A DNA stretch of 64,000 nt from Actinomycetota bacterium. Lineage in GTDB: Bacteria > Actinomycetota > Geothermincolia > Fen-727 > Anoxymicrobiaceae. The notes under the pieces were generated by a model. It was not told the DNA's origin, searched no databases, and saw only the letters and a list, made by a program, of their open reading frames with translations. Below are positions 15,032 through 22,526 of this stretch, piece after piece (within the stretch, counting starts at the first letter, position 1; every line of letters starts with the position of its first letter). The stretch lies in the NCBI GenBank assembly GCA_018831265.1, contig JAHJCO010000035.1:1-64000 (forward strand), written 5' to 3'. The position numbers were made by a program, and so were the translations under genes.

Positions 15032-15457
15032 ATGTGCTCCGAGAGCTCCACGGAAAACGGATGCTGTTGCGAATCCGGCGATCGCGCGATGCACCATCAT
15101 GCCGGTCGATGCGATTGCGGCGAAGGGATGCCCAGGCGTTTCGTCCGCCCGTTCGTGCTGCTTCTCCTCGCTGAAGGACCCTCCCACGGATACGAGCTCG
15201 CCGCCTCCTTGAAGGAGTTCTCGCCAAGGGGCTTGAACGTGGAGCCCTCCATCCTGTACCGCATGCTCAAGCAGATGCGGGAAGAGGGGCTCACGACCAG
15301 CTCACTCGACGACAGCGGGACCGGCCCGGTCCGCAAGGTATACGAGCTGACCTCAGAGGGAAGAGAGGCGCTGGACCTCTGGGCGTCGAGCCTCCAGGAT
15401 ACCGCCGGGACGCTGGACTCCTTTTCTGAGCGTTATGAAAGGACACGCAGGAGATGA
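15032..15457 (+). CDS. PadR-family regulator with Cys/His-rich N-terminus
   Basis: A 141-residue regulator. The PadR winged helix occupies about residues 35-120 (FVLLLLAEGPSHGYELAASL, SILYRMLKQMREEGL, YELTSEGREAL). In front lies an unusual segment with CCC, HHH and CDC clusters (about residues 3-32) that could bind As(III) or a metal. It has a short C-terminal helix. It lies in a three-gene operon with an ABC exporter (ATGA overlap with the ATPase gene) and has a palindrome in its promoter. Sensing of thiophilic metals is inference. Confidence 0.8.
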   Translation: MCSESSTENGCCCESGDRAMHHHAGRCDCGEGMPRRFVRPFVLLLLAEGPSHGYELAASLKEFSPRGLNVEPSILYRMLKQMREEGLTTSSLDDSGTGPVRKVYELTSEGREALDLWASSLQDTAGTLDSFSERYERTRRR

Positions 15458-16425
15458 CCGGCGATACCGCAGGCGAAGCGGCGATATACGCGAGGGGGCT
15501 GACCAAGTATTTCGATTCGCTGCTGGCGGTCGACCACATCTCCTTCTCCATCGAACAGGGTGAGCTCTTCGGGTTCCTTGGCCCCAACGGCGCGGGTAAG
15601 ACCACGACCATCCGTATCTTCATGAATCTCACACGGTCCAGCGAAGGAACGGCCACCGTGTACGGGATGGACACGGTGCGCGACACGCTCGCGCTGAAAT
15701 CGGTGGTCGGCATAGTCCCGGAGGTATCGAACGTGTTCCCGGAGATAACCGCGAGATCCAATCTCACCTTCACGGGAGCCCTCTACGGGATGGGCCGCCG
15801 GGAAAGCGCTTCGCGCGCAGTCGAGCTCCTCGGTATGTTCGGACTCGAAGAGCACGGCGGCAAGAAGGCCGGGCAGTTGAGCCTTGGACTCAAGAGGCGG
15901 CTCGCCATCGCCATGTCGATGGTCCACAGGCCGAAGGTCCTGTTCCTCGACGAGCCGACCTCCGGCCTCGACGTCACGGCCTCGCGTTCGATACGCGAGA
16001 TCGTGAAGAGGCTGAACTCCGAGGGGGTCACCTTCTTCCTGACCACACACAACATGGAGGAGGCCAACCAGCTCTGCGACAGGATCGCGGTCATCAACCG
16101 CGGGAAGATAATCGCGGTGGATACTCCGGGAAAGCTTCGGCGGGCGGCCTCGGAGGCGCAGTCGGTGGAGGTCACCCTCAACAGGCGCCCGACGGCGGTA
16201 GAGGAAGCGGGGCTGGCCGGGATAGACGGAGTCACCGGCGTAGCGGAAGCCGGGGAATCCTACCGGCTGCTCACGGCGGACCCCGAGAGAACCCTTCGCT
16301 CTCTGTTCAGGTTCCTCGAGGCCGGCGATCTCGCGGTCAGCGCGGTCAGCACACCCGGACCCACCCTCGAAGACGTCTTCGTGAAGCTCACGAGCGAGGA
16401 GCAGGATGTTGGAAGCGGCAGCTAG
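15454..16425 (+). CDS. ABC transporter ATP-binding protein (DrrA-type)
   Basis: A 323-residue ATPase with Walker A GPNGAGKTTT (about 44-53), signature LSLGLKRRLAIA (about 144) and Walker B VLFLDEPTSGLD (about 162-173), then the H-loop TTHNMEEAN. A C-terminal domain of about 90 residues (to 323) follows, as in DrrA/CcmA-type exporter ATPases. It overlaps both neighbours (4 bases with padR, 20 with the permease gene), so the three proteins are probably made together. The exported substrate is unknown; regulator context suggests a toxic compound. Confidence 0.9.
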   Translation: MTGDTAGEAAIYARGLTKYFDSLLAVDHISFSIEQGELFGFLGPNGAGKTTTIRIFMNLTRSSEGTATVYGMDTVRDTLALKSVVGIVPEVSNVFPEITARSNLTFTGALYGMGRRESASRAVELLGMFGLEEHGGKKAGQLSLGLKRRLAIAMSMVHRPKVLFLDEPTSGLDVTASRSIREIVKRLNSEGVTFFLTTHNMEEANQLCDRIAVINRGKIIAVDTPGKLRRAASEAQSVEVTLNRRPTAVEEAGLAGIDGVTGVAEAGESYRLLTADPERTLRSLFRFLEAGDLAVSAVSTPGPTLEDVFVKLTSEEQDVGSGS

Positions 16426-17182
16426 CGAGGTCCTCCTGAAGAAGCCCGGACTCGTAGTCGGAGCGAGGAAGTCCTGGGCCATCGCGGTCAAGGACATGAA
16501 GATCTACTATTTCAAGCCCGCTATACTCATCTTCGGCGCGCTCTTCCCGGTGACCATATTCTTCGCGTTCATGATGGGCAGGAACGTGGAAGCGGTTACC
16601 CTGTTCCCGGGACTTATCGCGCTCACCCTGTTCTTCTCGACCACGACGGTGGCCCCGTTCAGCATCCCCTGGGAGAGGATGACCCGCACCTTCGAGCGCC
16701 TCCTGTTCGCGCCGGTATCCCTCACCGAGCTGGCGCTTGGCAAGACAATATCGTCTCTCGTGTTCGGGCTGGTAATGTCGATCGTTCCCCTGCTCATAGG
16801 GGTCATCTTCTTCGGCTCGGACGTGGCGTACGTATGGGCGCTGGTGCTCGGGATCGTGCTGGGAAACGCCTGTATCTCCAACCTGGGGACCCTCGTCTCG
16901 ACGGTCGGTTCGGAGACCCCGCAGAACGTGATGCTCCTGCTCAACCTGATCCGACTGCCGATGATGTTCATCAGCGGAATCTTCATCCCTATCAACGAGC
17001 TACCCACCTGGGGCAGGGTCATCTCCTGGTTCAGCCCGGTCTCGTACGTGGTCGACCTGCTCAGGAGAGGCCTGGGCTTCAAGGACTACTTCGGACCGGT
17101 GACATCCTCCCTGATGCTCGTCGCTTTCGGCCTCGCCATGTTCGCCGTGAGCGTGTGGAGGATGAAGGGCTGGAACAAGTAG
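16406..17182 (+). CDS. ABC-2 type permease
   Basis: A 258-residue integral membrane protein with about six hydrophobic segments (for example ILIFGALFPVTIFFAFMMG, LIALTLFFSTTT, LVFGLVMSIVPLLIGVIFF). It also carries the ABC2 motif RLPMMFISGIFIPINELP before the last helices. It forms the export channel for the ATPase encoded just before it. A short GGGTCGGCCGACCC palindrome follows at about 17197-17210, but without a T-run, so it is not a convincing terminator. Confidence 0.88.
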   Translation: MLEAAASEVLLKKPGLVVGARKSWAIAVKDMKIYYFKPAILIFGALFPVTIFFAFMMGRNVEAVTLFPGLIALTLFFSTTTVAPFSIPWERMTRTFERLLFAPVSLTELALGKTISSLVFGLVMSIVPLLIGVIFFGSDVAYVWALVLGIVLGNACISNLGTLVSTVGSETPQNVMLLLNLIRLPMMFISGIFIPINELPTWGRVISWFSPVSYVVDLLRRGLGFKDYFGPVTSSLMLVAFGLAMFAVSVWRMKGWNK

Positions 17183-17237
17183 GAAAGCCTCCCTGAGGGT
17201 CGGCCGACCCACCGTATTTCGAAGCCTGCTACCATTC

Positions 17238-17274
17238 AAAAACACTTGTTGTTAAAAACCAATCTTTGTATAAT
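17238..17274 (+). promoter_or_regulatory. Promoter with copy 2 of the arsR-region block
   Basis: TTGTTG (17246-17251), a 17-base spacer and TATAAT (17269-17274). The surrounding 30 bases repeat the block at 14216-14246, including AACACTTGTT. It drives the 17312-20805 operon and suggests joint control with the arsenic operon. Confidence 0.75.
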
Positions 17275-17311
17275 AGGATGTGACGGTTCGAGAAAACAGG
17301 GAGTTGAAGCT

Positions 17312-17713
17312 ATGGGCGAGTCGGAAGCGGAAGCAGTCGTCGATGAGAAGCCCGGTCTCATCATGTGCGTGTGCACCGGCAAGTGCCCGGGGTTCGCGAA
17401 GATGGACATCTGGGACTTCATCAACCGGGCCAGGGTGGAGCTGCCCGTGGAGTACGGGTTCATCCACCCCCAGCTCTGCGAGGAGGACGGTGACCGGTTC
17501 CTGGCGGACTTCCTTACGGGAAAACGGAAGCTGATCGTCGCGGGGTGCGCGCCGAACATGCAGTACAAGATGTTCCGGGACGCCTTCGAGGCCGCCGGCA
17601 TGGACGTGAAGAAGGACCTGGTCCCGCTCGACATCCGCGACATGACCACGGACGAGGCGATAGACAAGGTCGCCGGGGCACTGGACGCGCTGGGGGTCGA
17701 GGCCGGTGAGTGA
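17312..17713 (+). CDS. HdrA N-terminal-domain-like protein
   Basis: A 133-residue protein resembling the N-terminal part of heterodisulfide reductase subunit A. It has a CVCTGKCPG opening (about residue 19), a mid Cys in HPQLCEEDG, then VAGCAPNMQYKMFRDAFEAAG. HdrA shows CxCGxN, C, and AACSPRMHxxTFR in the same order. It lacks the FAD domain and ferredoxin parts of HdrA. It could bind an Fe-S cluster or thiol and pass electrons to the ferredoxin encoded next (8-base overlap). Start at ATG 17312, with GGGAG upstream; the frame extends back into the promoter, which is not coding. Confidence 0.7.
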   Translation: MGESEAEAVVDEKPGLIMCVCTGKCPGFAKMDIWDFINRARVELPVEYGFIHPQLCEEDGDRFLADFLTGKRKLIVAGCAPNMQYKMFRDAFEAAGMDVKKDLVPLDIRDMTTDEAIDKVAGALDALGVEAGE

Positions 17714-18002
17714 CCAGACCTTCATGGGGGTCCCGAGGAAGGATATCCCCTGGTGCCCCGAGATAGACTACTCGAAGTGCGACTTCTGCATGGAGTGCGA
17801 CGAGTTCTGCCCCCACGGGGTCTTCGAGCGCCGCGACGACGAGGAGAGGAAGCTGGTCGTCGCACACCCCGAGAACTGCGTGGTCTTCTGCAGGGCGTGC
17901 GGCAAGACATGCGACCCCGACGCGCTGACGTTTCCCGACAAGAAAGAGACCACTGAGCTGATAAAGCGTCTGCGCGAGGAGGAGGCCGGCGGTGACGGAT
18001 AA
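17706..18002 (+). CDS. Ferredoxin-like 4Fe-4S protein
   Basis: A 98-residue protein with two cysteine groups: KCDFCMECDEFCP (about 25-36) and ENCVVFCRACGKTCDP (about 58-72), enough for one or two 4Fe-4S clusters. The second group (C-x3-C-x2-C-x3-C) is not the standard ferredoxin spacing. A further Cys lies in the WCPEID opening. GTG start at 17706 overlaps the previous gene; its stop overlaps the next start by eleven bases. It probably carries electrons within this lipoyl/DGC system. Confidence 0.8.
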   Translation: MSDQTFMGVPRKDIPWCPEIDYSKCDFCMECDEFCPHGVFERRDDEERKLVVAHPENCVVFCRACGKTCDPDALTFPDKKETTELIKRLREEEAGGDG

Positions 18003-18885
18003 AGATACCCGCCCTGATGCTGCGGACGTGGTGGTCCTCCCCTGCAGCGGCCTGGACAAGGAGGCGGGCAGTGCGTCACGCGAGCTCGCGCTCAGGCTCC
18101 AGGAGCGTGGAGCCGCCCTGGTTTGTCCCGTTCTCTACCAGCGCTCGCCGAAGAGGTACGAGAAGCCCCTCTCCTCCGGGAGACTGGTAGTGATCGACGG
18201 ATGCAAGACCGGGTGCGCGAGCAAGCTCGCCGCCGAGCGCGGCCTGAAGTTAACGGACCGCCTCAATGTCTCGGAGGCCGCCAGGTCGCGCGGCGTGAAG
18301 CCCGGAAAGGATCCGCACCTCGGTGCCGCGCTGGAGGAGCTGCTCCCCTCCATGGTCGATGAGCTGCTGGAAGTCCGGGCTCCGGAAGACCGGGCGGCGG
18401 CGGCCTCGGAGCTGTTCGCGGCGCCCGTGGAGTACCGCGAGTTCGGCGTCGATAAGTTCGTCTTCCGGGTCCCCGTTGCGGGGTACTTTTTCAACGAGAA
18501 CGACTGCTGGGCCCGCGTGGCCGGAGGCCGCGCCCGCGTCGGGGTCTCGGACTACGTACAGCAGAGCGCCTCGGACATGGTCTTCTTCGAGCCGCCCGCA
18601 GTAGGTGCCGAGGTCTCCATCTTCGACGAGGTCGGCTCGCTGGAGACCACCAAGACCGCGCTTGATATCATCTCGCCGGTGAGCGGGAAGGTCGTGGCCG
18701 TGAACGCCGAGGTGGTCGAGGCGCCCGAGCTCATCAACCAGGACCCCTACGAGCGCGGCTGGGCGGTTGAGCTGGAGCTCACTGACTTCGACTCCGACAG
18801 GGAGCTGCTGATGGACTCGGCGGCGTACTTCGAATACCTGCAGGGTAAGGCCGCCAGGGAGCACGAGGAGCTGTACGGCGGCTGA
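17992..18885 (+). CDS. DGC-domain protein fused to lipoyl H-protein domain
   Basis: A 297-residue two-domain protein. Residues about 13-130 form a DGC (putative zinc-binding, PF08859-type) domain with VVVLPCSGLDKEAG and the diagnostic VVIDGCKTGCASK. Residues about 145-290 form a GcvH-like domain with the lipoyl lysine in SLETTKTALDIISPVSG and the DPYERGW motif. Covalent lipoate next to a cysteine metal site suggests that the dithiol arm delivers electrons or binds a thiophilic ligand. I know of no described pathway using this fusion. The gene sits in the middle of a tightly packed operon. Confidence 0.8.
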   Translation: MTDKDTRPDAADVVVLPCSGLDKEAGSASRELALRLQERGAALVCPVLYQRSPKRYEKPLSSGRLVVIDGCKTGCASKLAAERGLKLTDRLNVSEAARSRGVKPGKDPHLGAALEELLPSMVDELLEVRAPEDRAAAASELFAAPVEYREFGVDKFVFRVPVAGYFFNENDCWARVAGGRARVGVSDYVQQSASDMVFFEPPAVGAEVSIFDEVGSLETTKTALDIISPVSGKVVAVNAEVVEAPELINQDPYERGWAVELELTDFDSDRELLMDSAAYFEYLQGKAAREHEELYGG

Positions 18886-18899
18886 ACACGGAGGAGAGA

Positions 18900-19331
18900 A
18901 TGGACGACAGGAAGGTGTACGTGATCCCGTGCAGCGGCATCGGCAAGGCGACCGCGTCCGTTGGTCGCGAGGCCACCTACCGGGTCGTCGAGGACGAGAG
19001 GCCGGGTTGCGCCGACACCATCTGCCTGGGGCTGCTCACGCTCGGGGACGAGGAGGCGGAAGCGAAGCTGCAGGAGGCGGACGTCATCACCATCGACGGT
19101 TGCGCCAAGGACTGCGCCAGGAAGAACGTCGAGGCATCCGGCAAGCCTCCGACGATAAGTCACAGGGTGCACGACTACCTCAAGGAACACCGCGACCTCA
19201 AACCGGAGACGGTGCTGGACATTGGGGAAGGCGGCAGGAAGCTCGCCGACGTGATCGCGGCGGATATCGCCGAGGAGATCGACGAGCTGCGGAATGAATG
19301 CGGCGACCCGTGCGCCGGGGAGGATGAGTAG
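18900..19331 (+). CDS. DGC-domain putative zinc-binding protein
   Basis: A 143-residue stand-alone DGC protein. It has YVIPCSGIGKATASVGREATY (about 6-26), a Cys in CADTICLG and the signature ITIDGCAKDCARK (about 64-76). The C-terminus ends in a CGDPCAG pair. The family has no established function; its cysteines probably bind zinc or Fe-S. GGAGGAG precedes the ATG. It follows the DGC-lipoyl fusion and precedes a third DGC gene, which it almost abuts. Confidence 0.8.
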   Translation: MDDRKVYVIPCSGIGKATASVGREATYRVVEDERPGCADTICLGLLTLGDEEAEAKLQEADVITIDGCAKDCARKNVEASGKPPTISHRVHDYLKEHRDLKPETVLDIGEGGRKLADVIAADIAEEIDELRNECGDPCAGEDE

Positions 19332-19332
19332 C

Positions 19333-19770
19333 GTGGAGATGGAAACGCGTCCGACCAAGGTCGGGGTGCTCCCCTGCTCCGGGGAGTCGGAGCCCGAGGG
19401 CACGATCACGCGCAACGCGGTACGCCTGGTCATGGAAAAGTATCGTCCGGGTCTCGTGGTCTCGCTGTGCCTTCCGCTCTACCTTGCCGGGGACGGCGGC
19501 GAGAGGGACTTCGCGAAGAAGGTCCCGGTCATCGCGGTGGACGGCTGCCCGAAATCCTGCGCCAGGCTGGCCACCGAGAAGTACTCCGGCCCGGTGGAGG
19601 CGTCCATCGATGTGCGCGCCCTGCTCGAGCAGTGGGGCGTTACCGAGAGTCTCTCTCGCTCGCATCCCGGACCTATCGAGGACGAGCTCGCCGAGAGGGT
19701 GGCTCGAGAGATCGTGAGGCTGGTAGACGGTCTTGTAGAGGAAGGCAAGGTAGAAGTTGCGAACGTGTAA
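19333..19770 (+). CDS. DGC-domain putative zinc-binding protein, third copy
   Basis: A ~145-residue DGC protein with VGVLPCSGESEPEGTITRNA near the start and VIAVDGCPKSCARLATEKYSG (about 70-90). Of three possible starts, GTG at 19333 has the best spacing from GGGGAGG (nine bases). ATG at 19324 lies directly on that site and overlaps the preceding stop. The three DGC domains of this operon are well diverged (PCSGxxxx and DGCxxxCA are shared), so they are likely distinct subunits rather than a recent triplication. Confidence 0.75.
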   Translation: MEMETRPTKVGVLPCSGESEPEGTITRNAVRLVMEKYRPGLVVSLCLPLYLAGDGGERDFAKKVPVIAVDGCPKSCARLATEKYSGPVEASIDVRALLEQWGVTESLSRSHPGPIEDELAERVAREIVRLVDGLVEEGKVEVANV

Positions 19771-20425
19771 CGCCGGCGCCCTGACCGAAAGCCCCGTCGG
19801 ACCCCTCTCCCCCTTCGCCGAGCCCCCGACACTCGACCCGGCGCTGAACCTGGAGAGGGAAGCACGCTACGCGCGCGAGGTGGAACGTCCGTCGTTCCGA
19901 ATCTGGCGCAGCCGCGACTGTGTGGTGCTTGGCAGGTTCCTCATTGCGGATGAGGAGGTCCGTCTCAGCGTCGCGGAGGAGCTGGGCGTTCCCGTGCTCC
20001 GGAGGACCAGCGGTGGCGGGGCGGTCTTCCACGACCCCGGAAACGTCAACTACTCGATCTACCTGCCGGAGGGGGGCGCGCCCGGTTTCTCCATCGAGGA
20101 GCGCCTCCGGGCCCTGTCCTTCCCGGTCACCGGGCTGCTCGACCTGCTGGACGCCCGATGGACCTGGGAGCCGCCGAACAGCATCTACGTTGACGGCGCC
20201 AAGGTCTCGGGGTCGGCACAGGCCGCCTCGGGGGGGCGCCTCCTACACCACGGCACGCTGCTGGTGGATAGCGACCTGGAGAAGATGTCCCGGCTGCTGA
20301 AGCCCGGCGGGAGGAGCCGCGTCGCCCCGGTGCTGAACCTTTCAGACATCATGGACGGGCTCACGGTAGGGGAAGCCGAACGGCTGCTGCACTCCGTCCT
20401 GGCGGGGCGGGGGCCGTCCCGATGA
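19757..20425 (+). CDS. Lipoate-protein ligase / octanoyltransferase family protein (short LplA)
   Basis: A 222-residue BPL_LplA_LipB-family protein. It has the hallmark RRTSGGGAVFHDPGNVNYSIY (about 75-95) and the catalytic Lys in VDGAKVSGSAQ (about 150). It would attach lipoate or octanoate to the lipoyl lysines of the fusion protein and of the GcvH encoded next. It lacks the ~90-residue C-terminal domain of classical LplA, as in LipM-type or the sulfur-oxidation-linked ligases. No lipoyl synthase is in the window. TTG start at 19757 overlaps the previous gene; its stop overlaps gcvH (ATGA). Confidence 0.85.
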   Translation: MRTCNAGALTESPVGPLSPFAEPPTLDPALNLEREARYAREVERPSFRIWRSRDCVVLGRFLIADEEVRLSVAEELGVPVLRRTSGGGAVFHDPGNVNYSIYLPEGGAPGFSIEERLRALSFPVTGLLDLLDARWTWEPPNSIYVDGAKVSGSAQAASGGRLLHHGTLLVDSDLEKMSRLLKPGGRSRVAPVLNLSDIMDGLTVGEAERLLHSVLAGRGPSR

Positions 20426-20805
20426 TCTTTCCGGAATACCTCAAGTACCACGAGAAGCACATGTGGGTGCGCGACGACGGCACGATCGGGATGTCGGACT
20501 TCGCGCAGGCGTGGCTGGGGGACCTGCTGAGGCTCGAGGTCGCGGCCGCCGGCACCCACGTCGAGCGGGGCGGTGTCCTCGGACAGACGGAATCGTTCAA
20601 GTTCGTGCGCGACCTCATCTCGCCGGTCTCCGGGAGCCTCGGGGAGGTCAATGCCGCGGTCCTGTCGGAGCCCGGCATAATCAACCGGGACCCGTACGGG
20701 ACGGGCTGGATAGCGGTCGTCGAGATGAGCGACCCACGGGAGTTGGACTCCCTCATGACCTCTTCCGAGTACGGGGCGTTCGTTGAAGCGAGGCTCTTCC
20801 TATAG
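20422..20805 (+). CDS. Glycine cleavage H-protein-like lipoyl carrier
   Basis: A 127-residue canonical-length H protein (YLKYHEKHMWVRDDGTIGMSDFAQAWLGDLL) with the lipoyl lysine in TESFKFVRDLISPVSG (about residue 60) and NRDPYGTGW. No gcvT or gcvP is nearby, and it sits beside a lipoate ligase and DGC proteins. It is therefore probably a dedicated carrier like the LbpA proteins of the sHdr sulfur pathway rather than part of glycine cleavage; that is inference. It is the last gene of the operon and converges on the GspE gene. Confidence 0.85.
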   Translation: MIFPEYLKYHEKHMWVRDDGTIGMSDFAQAWLGDLLRLEVAAAGTHVERGGVLGQTESFKFVRDLISPVSGSLGEVNAAVLSEPGIINRDPYGTGWIAVVEMSDPRELDSLMTSSEYGAFVEARLFL

Positions 20806-20823
20806 GCCGAAGGACCGCCCGTC

Positions 20824-22503
20824 CTATCTCGGCACTGCCCTCATGATCTCGGCGACGCTGGTCTCGCCGGCCAGGACCTTGTCCACCGCGTTCAGCCACA
20901 TCTTGCGCACACCCTGGCTATAGGCCATCTCGCGTACCTTGCGCAGGGGGACCTCCGGGGCCATGAGGTCCTTTATCTCCTCGGTCATCGGCATTACCTC
21001 GAAGACCCCTGTCCTGTCCATGTACCCTGTCCCCTGGCATGCCTCGCACGCCCCGGGCTTGAAGAAGTCGCCGGTGGTACCCTCAGGCATGCCAAGCTCA
21101 GCCAGCTCGTGGGGCGTCGGCTCGTAGGGCTCCTTACAGCCTGTGCAGAGCTTGCGCATCAGCCTCTGGGCGATGATCACCTTCACCACCTCGCGGACGT
21201 AGAAGTACTCGATGCCGATCTCCATGAGTCTGAGGAGCACCTCCGGCGCGTCGTTGGTGTGGAGGGTGCTGAGCAGCAGGTGCCCGGTGAGGGCCGCCTG
21301 GACCGCGACGTGCGCGGTCTCCTCGTCGCGTATCTCCCCCACCAGGATTATGTTCGGGTCCTGGCGCAGCACCGAGCGCAGCAGCGGGGCGAACCCCAGG
21401 TCTATCTCGTGGCGCACGGGGAGCTGGTTGATGCCGGCCAGCCTGTACTCGACCGGGTCCTCGATGGTCACGATCTTTCGTTCCTCGTTGGAGATCTTGT
21501 TGAGCATCGCGTACATGGAGGTGGTCTTGCCGCTCCCGGTGGGACCCGTGGAGAGGATGAAGCCGAAAGGCTCGGCCAGCCCGCGCATGATGATCTCCAT
21601 GTCGCTCTTACTGAAGCCCAGCTCGGTGAGCTGCACGCCCGCCCTGGTCTGGTCCAGGATTCGGAGCACCATCCCCTCGCCGTATATCGTGGGGGCTGTA
21701 GCGACCCGCAAGTCCACGTCGCGCCCCCTGTAGCGGAGGAAGATGACGCCGTCCAGGGGGTGGCGCCGCTCGGCGATATCGAGGCTCGCCAGTATCTTCA
21801 GGCGCGACACCACCGGCTCGTGCATGTCCCCGGGCAGCTCTTTGACGTGCCTGAGAATCCCGTCCACGCGGTAGCGGACCACGGCGCTCTCCAGCGTCGG
21901 CTCGATGTGGATGTCGCTTGCGCGCTCCTTGATGGCCCCGGCGATGAGGCTGTCCACCAGGTCGATTATCTGGTCCTCGACGACCTCCACCTCGGCCGAG
22001 GAGCCGGCCCTGTAGGAGTCCAGGTACTCTATCGTATCGCCCTCGTCGGCCAGCTCCGCCTCCACCATCGCGGCGCCGGCGTAGAACCTGCGGATGGCGG
22101 CCTTCACCTCGGAGCGGAGGCACAGCACCGGGAGCAGCGGCCTCCCGGCGGTGAAGGAGATCTTCTCCCGGGTGTCATCGTCGAGTGGCCCCGATATCGC
22201 TATCTGGAGCCCCTCCTCCGTCTCGCGGATCGGCATCACGCACTCCTCGACCGCGACGTCCTCGGGGATGAGCCCCACGGCCGCCCTGTCTATCATGTCC
22301 GGTGTGAGCTTTATCCTGTCCACCCCCAGGTACGAGCCCAGGGCCTCCTCCAGAGCCTCGGCGTCGCAGTAACCGAAGCGGACCAGCACGTCACGGAGGT
22401 CGTCCCCGCTGCGGCCGGCCTCATTCGCGGCCTTCTTCAACTGGTCCTTGCCCACGAGTCCGGCCTCCAGCAGCGATCCCGCGTAACCCTCGTCGTATGC
22501 CAA
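20824..22503 (-). CDS. GspE/PilB-type assembly ATPase
   Basis: A 559-residue AAA ATPase of type II secretion/type IV pilus machines. It has an N-terminal MshEN domain (about 1-140) and an N2 domain with ASDIHIEP. Walker A GPTGSGKTTS is at about 320-329 and Walker B IILVGEIRD at about 385-393. A tetracysteine zinc motif is present (CTGC about 457, CEAC about 490). It powers pilin polymerisation at the inner membrane. TTG start with GAGGAAGAAG upstream. No other pilus or secretion gene is in the window, although the URO-D gene is only 23 bases upstream. Confidence 0.9.
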   Translation of the reverse strand: MAYDEGYAGSLLEAGLVGKDQLKKAANEAGRSGDDLRDVLVRFGYCDAEALEEALGSYLGVDRIKLTPDMIDRAAVGLIPEDVAVEECVMPIRETEEGLQIAISGPLDDDTREKISFTAGRPLLPVLCLRSEVKAAIRRFYAGAAMVEAELADEGDTIEYLDSYRAGSSAEVEVVEDQIIDLVDSLIAGAIKERASDIHIEPTLESAVVRYRVDGILRHVKELPGDMHEPVVSRLKILASLDIAERRHPLDGVIFLRYRGRDVDLRVATAPTIYGEGMVLRILDQTRAGVQLTELGFSKSDMEIIMRGLAEPFGFILSTGPTGSGKTTSMYAMLNKISNEERKIVTIEDPVEYRLAGINQLPVRHEIDLGFAPLLRSVLRQDPNIILVGEIRDEETAHVAVQAALTGHLLLSTLHTNDAPEVLLRLMEIGIEYFYVREVVKVIIAQRLMRKLCTGCKEPYEPTPHELAELGMPEGTTGDFFKPGACEACQGTGYMDRTGVFEVMPMTEEIKDLMAPEVPLRKVREMAYSQGVRKMWLNAVDKVLAGETSVAEIMRAVPR

Positions 22504-22526
22504 CTTCTTCCTCCTCTACCTTGCTT

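Noticed and set aside
17197..17210. GGGTCGGCCGACCC as a terminator after the ABC permease gene
   Set aside because: The palindrome is short, with no T-run after it, so it is not called as a terminator.
17246..17311. A longer start (MLLKTNLCII) for the HdrA-like protein
   Set aside because: The extension would begin inside the -35 box and run across the -10 of the promoter.
20422..20805. Assignment of the H protein to the glycine cleavage system
   Set aside because: No gcvT, gcvP or lipoamide dehydrogenase gene is near, and the operon partners point to another role.
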